From Acidobacteriota bacterium (GTDB taxonomy: Bacteria > Acidobacteriota > Vicinamibacteria > Vicinamibacterales > JACQTH01): DNA of 10,665 nt. A program made the translations under genes and the position numbers. The stretch spans positions 1 through 10,665 of the forward strand of contig JACQTH010000321.1 of assembly GCA_016210935.1 (NCBI GenBank). The letters run 5' to 3'. The notes beneath the pieces are model-generated. The model had not been told where the DNA came from and searched no databases. It saw nothing but the letters and a program-made list of their open reading frames with translations. This document shows positions 6,647 through 10,665 of the stretch, piece by piece (positions within the stretch are counted from its first letter, which is position 1; every line of letters starts with the position of its first letter).

Positions 6647-7111
6647 TCACCACTCCGCATAACTCGTTCCGTCCAGCGCGGTGCCGCTGTCGCCGCTCTT
6701 CACGTCGAAGATGCCCGGCTCCGCGTTCGGATTCGAGGGGTCCGGCTCCGCCTGAATCGTCACCCACGTAGCCGACGACTTCGTGAACGGATCTTCCGGA
6801 ACCTGTCGCAGATAACCGTCGGTAACGAGCGCCTGGAGATCGGCGGGATACTTCCCTTTGTCCGCGTAGTACTGATCGATCGCGTCGCGCATCCGAAACA
6901 GATCGGATTTCAGGACGCCTTCCTTCGCTGCCAGCACGCTGTTGCGATACTGGACGAGCGCCATCGCGGCGAGCACCACGATGAGCGAGATGACGATCGT
7001 CAGCTCGATGAGCGTGAACCCGCCCGGCCCTGAGCGCAGTCGAAGGGCGCCGCTACCAGTCGCGGTACTTCGTGCCGTCGAGCGCCGTGCCCAGACTCTT
7101 CGTGTAGACAT
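6647..7111 (-). CDS. GspG-like major pseudopilin, second copy
   Basis: This is a 154-residue type II secretion pseudopilin. The prepilin motif is Gly31|Phe32-TLIE with Glu36 at mature position +5, followed by a hydrophobic helix (about 32-53) that would pack into the pseudopilus core. The globular part has the GspG pattern: DAIDQYYADKGKYPADLQAL (about 76-95), then a VPEDPFT step, and a C-terminal GIFDVKSGDSGTALDGT..W end. The ATG at 7111 lies inside the upstream pseudopilin gene (59-bp overlap) and lacks a clear ribosome binding site. No other ATG, GTG or TTG lies between it and the cleavage site. The 31-residue leader is long, and residues 22-29 (ALRLRSGP) are encoded by a palindromic repeat at 7027-7048. 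It is likely translated by coupling to the upstream gene. Major versus minor role is uncertain because two GspG-like copies are present. Confidence 0.88.
   Translation of the reverse strand: MSTRRVWARRSTARSTATGSGALRLRSGPGGFTLIELTIVISLIVVLAAMALVQYRNSVLAAKEGVLKSDLFRMRDAIDQYYADKGKYPADLQALVTDGYLRQVPEDPFTKSSATWVTIQAEPDPSNPNAEPGIFDVKSGDSGTALDGTSYAEW
7027..7048. repeat. Dispersed palindromic repeat GCCCTGAGCG..GTCGAAGGGC, copy 1
   Basis: This 22-bp element begins GCCCTGAGCG and ends AGTCGAAGGGC. It lies in the leader-coding part of the second pseudopilin, just before its Gly-Phe cleavage site and just after the stop of the first. It matches another copy at 7647-7666 except for one internal base and the outermost bases. 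I recognise it as the kind of short palindrome scattered through many high-GC genomes. Confidence 0.8.
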
Positions 7112-7712
7112 CGAAAACGTTCTGCCCGCCCCACGTCGTCGCGTCGGGACGATCCTGGTACGATCGCAGTCCCCAATCGGTCGAGCTCGTCATCGGATCC
7201 GCCGGGATGCGACGAAGGAATTTGAGCGTCCGGCCCGACGCGTCGCTCTGAACGGGGACCCCTTCCACGAGCGTTTCGAGATCGGGTGGATATCCTTCGG
7301 AGCCAACCCGAACTTGCGTGCCGCCGATCAGACCCTGATCGACGGCATCCTTATACCTGTCGATGGCCGTTCGCATCTCACGAAGCACGCGCCGCAGCTC
7401 GGCCTCGCGGGTGCGCTGGACCGTCACGCGCGCCAGCGGCATCACCGCCGACGCCAGGATCAACACGATGCTCGTCACGATGAGCAATTCGACGAACGTG
7501 TAGCCGCGTTGAAGACCGACATCTTCCGCCTGAAGGCGGAAGCCACGAGGGCGAGGGAGGCGGAAGCCACGAGGGCGAGCATGCTTCGTGGCTTCCGGCT
7601 TTAGCCGGAAGATTGTCCGGCTGCCCCTCGACTGACGCTCGGGGCACCCTGAGCGAAGTCGAAGGGTGAATGCGGACTCCACATCGGTCTTGAATATCAC
7701 TCTCAGGTTCAT
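7053..7712 (-). CDS. GspG-like pseudopilin, first copy, with a 70-residue leader
   Basis: This is a 219-residue pseudopilin. The prepilin site is Gly70|Tyr71-TFVE with Glu75 at mature position +5, and the helix runs to about 94. The mature part (149 residues) has the GspG-like layout: an EAELRRVLREMRTAIDRYKD stretch (about 103-122), YPPDLETLVEG (141-151), RRIPADPMT, and a C-terminus LGTALDGTKYRDW that matches the end of the next gene product. The ATG at 7712 overlaps the secretin stop as ATGA. There is no other in-frame ATG close to the cleavage site, so the leader is 70 residues instead of the usual 6-25. Nearly all of that excess is encoded by two palindromic repeat elements (7521-7613 and 7624-7666). 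Prepilin peptidase would remove all of it. Whether such a leader is exported efficiently is open. Confidence 0.87.
   Translation of the reverse strand: MNLRVIFKTDVESAFTLRLRSGCPERQSRGSRTIFRLKPEATKHARPRGFRLPRPRGFRLQAEDVGLQRGYTFVELLIVTSIVLILASAVMPLARVTVQRTREAELRRVLREMRTAIDRYKDAVDQGLIGGTQVRVGSEGYPPDLETLVEGVPVQSDASGRTLKFLRRIPADPMTSSTDWGLRSYQDRPDATTWGGQNVFDVYTKSLGTALDGTKYRDW
7521..7613. repeat. 93-bp nested inverted repeat within the pseudopilin leader
   Basis: The element is bounded by ATCTTCCG (7521-7528) and CGGAAGAT (7606-7613). Inside, CTTCCGCC-TGAA-GGCGGAAG and CTTCCGGCT-TT-AGCCGGAAG form local hairpins at its two ends. A 22-bp unit, AGGCGGAAGCCACGAGGGCG plus AG, is repeated at 7534-7555 and 7558-7579 (period 24). 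An inverted partial copy (CTTCGTGGCTTCC) is at 7584-7596. Its length is a multiple of three, and the host frame stays open as RLKPEAT..RPRGFRL..RPRGFRLQAED. Confidence 0.88.
7624..7666. repeat. Head-to-head pair of the CCCTGAGCG..GTCGAAGGG palindrome
   Basis: One copy runs 7647-7666 (CCCTGAGCGAAGTCGAAGGG). A diverged copy in the opposite orientation runs 7624-7645 (CCCCTCGACT..GCTCGGGGC), so the pair forms a larger inverted structure. Both lie in the leader-coding region of the first pseudopilin, between its start codon and the 93-bp element. The same element occurs in the leader of the next gene. Confidence 0.8.
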
Positions 7713-10156
7713 TTCACTGTAATGGCGGCGCCCGAAAACTGAAGCAGAAGGGGCGCGCCTGAGGTGTCGGTCGCCACGCCGCTGGCGCCCAGCGTCACGT
7801 TGCCCGGCGCGACCACATCGAACACGATCGCGGCCAGCACGCCGCTTCCCGCAGCGCCCGGCAATCCCGCAGTTCTGGTCGACGTGATGTCCACACGCCC
7901 CGTCGCGGGGTCAACCTGCTGCGTGAACGAGGCGGCCGTTCCCCCCTGCCTCATGAAACTGCCCTCCTGCACGGCACGCACGCGGAGGATCGCCGGGCTG
8001 TAGGTGACCGTGAGCGCGATCGTCGCGATGCGTGACGCGCCGTCGATCGAGATCGGCACGGTGTAGGGCCCCGCACCCACACGGAACTCTGCCGCAGGCG
8101 GCGTCAGCACGACCCGGGCGGCGCCAGGCTGCGGGGCCGCCGGTGTCGGCGGCGGAGCCGTGGGCGTGGTCGGCGTTGCCGCCGCTGGCGGCTCGGCGGG
8201 CGGTGGCGCAGCGGGCGGTGGCTGAACGGGCGTCGCCGGCTGCGGCACCGGTGCGGCAGGCGGTTGCGGTGGCATCCCTGGAACCGTGGTGGTTCCCGGA
8301 ATCGGTGAAGTCCCCGGCGGCAGCGTCGGAACGGCCGGCGCTGTCGTCACCGGAGGTGCCCCGGCCATTGGCGGAGGCTGCTCCGGCTGCGGCGCGATGA
8401 GCGGCGGCGCCCCCGTGAGGCCGAGATTCTGCTGGGTGCCGATGAAGATGGGATTGAGGTCTTCCTGCTCGATCTCCGAGGTCTTGACGATGTGCGGCGT
8501 CAGCAACATCACGATGTCGGTCTGCGCGCTCAGTTGGTCGTTGGCCGAGAACAACTGCCTGAAGACCGGCAGCCGCATCAGGCCGGGCAGGCCACGCGCC
8601 TGCCGGCGCTGATCTTCCCGGAGCAGACCGGCCAGCAGGTTGGACTCGCCGTCCCGCAGGCGCAGCTTCGTGGTCACCTTGCGCGAGCCGAAGGTCGGCA
8701 GATCCTGGCCGGCTATGGTGATGCTCTGGCCGAGCGTGCTGCTTTCGACTTCGAGGTCGAGAATGATCTCGCCCTCGAGCGTCACGCGCGGGGTCATGGT
8801 GACGTTGACGCCCACGGGCTTGTACGCAAATGACGTCAACGGGTTGAAGGCCGCTCCTCCACCGGCGATCGCCGTAAAGGTGGTCGACGGCACCGGAATC
8901 TCGTCGCCGAGGTTCAACAGCAGCTTCTGCCCTTCCGCGCCGCGAAGCTGCGGTTTTGCGATCAGCTTTGTCTCAGAATCGGTTTCGAGAAAACGGACCA
9001 CCGCCGTTGGGATCGCCAGGAAGAAGTCGGCCGTGCTGATGCCGGAAAACGACCGCAGGTTGATGGGCGGCGATGGCACCGCCGTTGGGGATACGGCTGT
9101 GGTACCGCCGGCGGCACCGGAACTCGACGGAGCGGTTTCCGGCGAGAAAATGCCGCCGATGGCGTACTCGCTGAGATTCAGACCGAACTGCTTGGCGCGG
9201 CTGCGATTGACTTCGAGGATCTGCACGTCGATCACGATCTCCGCGCGCGGCTTGTCGTTGGCCCGGATGATGCGCTCGATGATGTCCGCGACGGCGATGC
9301 TGGCCCGGATGGTGATCGTGTTCGCCGTCTTGTTGAACGCGATCTGCGGTTGCACGGACATTTGCGGCAGCCGGATGACCGTGTTCAGAATCTGCGCCAC
9401 CTCGCTCGGGTCGGCGTGCGAGAGGTAGAACGTGCGGATGACCTGCTCTTCGTATTGTGCCCGTTTCGTCTGATTGTCGGGTGCGATCAGAATCGTCTTC
9501 TCGTTGATGACTTTGTAGAACAGCTGGTTCGCGGTCAGGACCTGCGACAGCGCTTCCTCGAGCGAGACACCGTCAAGATCGATGCTGTAGCTGTGATCCT
9601 GGACCTGCGCGTCGTACATGATGTTGATGCCCGACACGCTCCCGATGAAGTTCAGGATGTCGCGCAGCGACGCGTTGATCATCCGGACGCGCAGGGGCTC
9701 GCGCGACGCGGGGCTCAGCAGCGGCGGTGCGGCCGCCTGGCGCGCCTGCTCGCGCATCTGCTCGATCCGCGGTTTGGGCCGCGACGCCTCCAGCCGATCG
9801 CGAATCGTCCGCTCGAGCGCAGCCGCTTTGGCGGCCGCCATACGGTTGCTCGGATCGAACTCGGTCGCTCGCCGATACTCGAAGAGCGCTTCTTCGAGCT
9901 GCTCTTTGCCCTCGAACTCGCGCGCGCGGGCGAGGTGGACGCGCGAGGCGTTCTGCATGGCGCGCTCGAGCGCGATCTTGAAGTCCGCGCGATCCGGGTC
10001 CTCCTGCACGGCGGCGCGGTAGTGCGTCACTGCCGCGTCCCAATCCCCGGCCATCGCGGCACTGTCGCCGCGCCGGAACGCCCGGCCCGCAGCGCAGCCG
10101 GCGACCAGTATGCTCGCCAAGAGCAGGACGACCGTACACTTCGCTGTACGCGTCAC
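7709..10156 (-). CDS. Lipoprotein secretin with N-terminal TPRs and C-terminal cohesin-like domain
   Basis: This 815-residue outer-membrane channel of the GspD/PilQ family would form the exit pore for the secretion or pilus machine. The GTG start at 10156 has an AGGAGG four bases before it. Residues 1-20 plus Cys21 (SILVAGC) are a lipoprotein signal. TPR-like repeats cover about 28-110 (GDWDAAVTHYRAAVQEDP, LEEALFEYRRATEFDPSN). A secretin N0/STN-type domain (about 155-225, LRDILNFIGSVSGINIMYD) precedes an N1-like domain (about 238-305). The secretin core spans about 305-560, with VPSTT and the signature GLPGLMRLPVFRQLF (522-536). A Pro/Ala-rich linker (about 583-678) leads to a beta-rich cohesin-like domain (about 685-815: FRVGAGPYTVPISIDGA, LTVTYSPAILRV, GVLAAIVFDVV). 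The stop overlaps the first pseudopilin as ATGA. The TPR part may replace a separate pilotin; that is inference. Confidence 0.93.
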   Translation of the reverse strand: MTRTAKCTVVLLLASILVAGCAAGRAFRRGDSAAMAGDWDAAVTHYRAAVQEDPDRADFKIALERAMQNASRVHLARAREFEGKEQLEEALFEYRRATEFDPSNRMAAAKAAALERTIRDRLEASRPKPRIEQMREQARQAAAPPLLSPASREPLRVRMINASLRDILNFIGSVSGINIMYDAQVQDHSYSIDLDGVSLEEALSQVLTANQLFYKVINEKTILIAPDNQTKRAQYEEQVIRTFYLSHADPSEVAQILNTVIRLPQMSVQPQIAFNKTANTITIRASIAVADIIERIIRANDKPRAEIVIDVQILEVNRSRAKQFGLNLSEYAIGGIFSPETAPSSSGAAGGTTAVSPTAVPSPPINLRSFSGISTADFFLAIPTAVVRFLETDSETKLIAKPQLRGAEGQKLLLNLGDEIPVPSTTFTAIAGGGAAFNPLTSFAYKPVGVNVTMTPRVTLEGEIILDLEVESSTLGQSITIAGQDLPTFGSRKVTTKLRLRDGESNLLAGLLREDQRRQARGLPGLMRLPVFRQLFSANDQLSAQTDIVMLLTPHIVKTSEIEQEDLNPIFIGTQQNLGLTGAPPLIAPQPEQPPPMAGAPPVTTAPAVPTLPPGTSPIPGTTTVPGMPPQPPAAPVPQPATPVQPPPAAPPPAEPPAAATPTTPTAPPPTPAAPQPGAARVVLTPPAAEFRVGAGPYTVPISIDGASRIATIALTVTYSPAILRVRAVQEGSFMRQGGTAASFTQQVDPATGRVDITSTRTAGLPGAAGSGVLAAIVFDVVAPGNVTLGASGVATDTSGAPLLLQFSGAAITVK

Positions 10157-10160
10157 GTTC

Positions 10161-10166
10161 CCTCCT
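10161..10166 (-). promoter_or_regulatory. Ribosome binding site of the secretin gene
   Basis: A perfect AGGAGG on the minus strand lies four bases before the GTG at 10156 and decides that start. It sits directly beside the 9-bp inverted word array at 10170-10259, so folding of that array could affect its access. Confidence 0.75.
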
Positions 10167-10169
10167 AGG

Positions 10170-10259
10170 GTGCCTCGTGTGCCTAATGTGCCTAGGGTGC
10201 CCTAGGGTGCTGAAGGGTGCGTGCCGCGGCACCCCAGGCACTTCAGGCACCCCAGGCAC
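10170..10259. repeat. Inverted array of a 9-bp word (GTGCCnnnn / nnnnGGCAC)
   Basis: GTGCC starts at 10170, 10179, 10188 and 10197, an exact 9-base period. Related GTGC words lie at 10207, 10217 and 10221. The complement GGCAC starts at 10228, 10237, 10246 and 10255, again at exactly 9 bases. The region fills the 113-bp gap between the PilP-like gene and the secretin gene and ends next to the secretin ribosome binding site. A long interrupted hairpin is possible in the intergenic mRNA. Confidence 0.88.
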
Positions 10260-10269
10260 TCTGCGCACT

Positions 10270-10371
10270 CTATCCCGTCAGCCGGATCGTCTGACGGCCG
10301 CGGCCGTCCAGATACTCCATCTCAATCGAGTCGATGCCGATCCGGACGATGCGATAGCGCCCGTCGATCAC
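10270..10371 (-). CDS. C-terminal fragment of the PilP-like gene, possible separate reinitiation product
   Basis: After the TAG at 10387-10389 the same reading frame stays open to a TAG at 10270-10272. It encodes GKEGDVIDGRYRIVRIG, then a segment including SIEMEYLDGRGRQTIRLTG. This reads like the normal final beta-strands of PilP-like alignment proteins in this operon type. A GTG at 10371 in this frame is preceded by a perfect AAGGAGG with a five-base gap, so ribosomes could restart and make a 33-residue peptide. Whether it is made, or whether the stop is a mutation or assembly error, cannot be decided from this sequence. Confidence 0.5.
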   Translation of the reverse strand: MIDGRYRIVRIGIDSIEMEYLDGRGRQTIRLTG

Positions 10372-10383
10372 ATCGCCCTCCTT
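10369..10383 (-). promoter_or_regulatory. Strong internal ribosome binding site with GTG after the in-frame TAG
   Basis: AAGGAGG (10377-10383) is followed by five bases and GTG (10369-10371). It begins only three bases after the TAG at 10387-10389. The motif is stronger than most other start sites in this window. It may permit coupled reinitiation. It may also be chance, since GGAAAGGAGGGC in this frame encodes Gly-Lys-Glu-Gly. Confidence 0.5.
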
Positions 10384-10386
10384 TCC

Positions 10387-10665
10387 CTAACAGACGTCGC
10401 GGCCGTCGCTGAGGACGGCCAGCTTCGTTCCGCGCTGCGGCGCCTCGACCGTGCCGATGCATCTGAGGGGGATCGGTGGCGGCCCGACAGGCAACGGTGG
10501 CTCGATCGGCGACGGCATCACGGGCCCCGCCGGCAGCGTCGGCACCGGCGACAGACTGGTGGGCCCGCCACTCGGAGCCGGGCGCGCGCCTTCGAAGCGA
10601 AACGGGTTGCGTTGTGTCTCCTGGGGAGCCGGTTTGGGCGCATTCAACCGCCCCAGATCCACGGC
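10387..10665 (-). CDS. PilP-like inner-membrane/alignment protein, 5' partial and ended early by TAG
   Basis: The visible 92 codons run from the window edge to a TAG at 10387-10389. The upstream part is outside the window, and the GTG at 10662 is probably an internal Val. It starts with VDLGRLNAPKPAPQETQRNP, a linker ending in an RNPFRF motif typical of PilP/GspC-like proteins. A Pro-rich stretch follows (about residues 29-67 of the visible part). Then comes the start of a small beta domain (IPLRCIGTVEAPQRGTKLAV, then LSDGRDVC). PilP-type proteins link the inner-membrane PilM/N/O complex to the secretin, which fits its place just upstream of one. The beta domain is interrupted: the frame continues past the stop with about 38 family-like residues. 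The gene may be a pseudogene, a split gene or a sequence error. Confidence 0.75.
   Translation of the reverse strand, partial: AVDLGRLNAPKPAPQETQRNPFRFEGARPAPSGGPTSLSPVPTLPAGPVMPSPIEPPLPVGPPPIPLRCIGTVEAPQRGTKLAVLSDGRDVC

Noticed and set aside
5320..6660. Minus-strand open frame of 446 codons, plus a 310-codon one at 5202-6134, opposite the lipoprotein gene
   Set aside because: The plus strand has a lipobox and clear Ig/PKD repeats; the minus frames have no recognisable motifs and are rich in Arg/Asp/Gly.
7521..7666. Intrinsic terminator within the secretin-pseudopilin operon
   Set aside because: The hairpins lie inside an open reading frame with no T-run on either strand, and the flanking genes are coupled by ATGA overlap.
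10270..10389. Genome-wide reassignment of TAG as an explanation for the split PilP-like gene
   Set aside because: TAG ends the first pseudopilin and the pseudopilin-like gene at sensible positions, with no family-like sequence beyond.

Overview
The window is a GC-rich chromosomal segment, and all but one of its genes lie on the minus strand. The gene families suggest a Gram-negative didermic bacterium, most likely an Acidobacteriota member of the Vicinamibacteria type. That is inferred from the combination of a TPR/secretin/cohesin lipoprotein, GspG-like pseudopilins, a proline-rich pseudopilin without Glu+5, and many short palindromic repeats. There is no rRNA or other marker gene to prove it.

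Region 1 (10665 to 6647, minus strand) is the outer-membrane end of a type II secretion / type IV pilus-like operon. It starts with the 3' part of a PilP-like pilotage/alignment gene that is cut by an in-frame TAG, with a strong internal ribosome binding site and GTG just after it. Next is an 815-residue lipoprotein secretin with TPR repeats at the front and a cohesin-like domain at the back. It is coupled by an ATGA overlap to a GspG-like pseudopilin, which in turn overlaps a second GspG-like pseudopilin. Both pseudopilin leaders are abnormally long because dispersed palindromic repeats sit inside them, in frame.

Region 2 (6558 to 4474) holds the only plus-strand gene, a lipoprotein with two invasin-type Ig domains and two PKD-like domains. 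It converges on the pseudopilins. On its other side, divergent and 39 bp away, is a third pseudopilin-like gene with a proline/glycine-rich tail. The N-terminal coding region of the lipoprotein also contains two strong palindromes.

Region 3 (4473 to 4054) is a 420-bp gene-free spacer with two inverted arrays of short oligonucleotide words.

Region 4 (4053 to 1, minus strand) is an efflux/secretion operon. Three consecutive HlyD/MacA-type membrane fusion proteins are joined by ATGA overlaps and followed, again by ATGA, by a MacB-type ABC permease that runs off the window. No ATPase or TolC-like gene is visible.

The most unusual features are the split PilP-like gene, the palindromic repeats inside the leader or signal regions of three exported proteins, and four intergenic inverted arrays. 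Each of these arrays is built from a different short word (periods of about 7, 9, 14 and 16 bp), but they share a similar mirror design.
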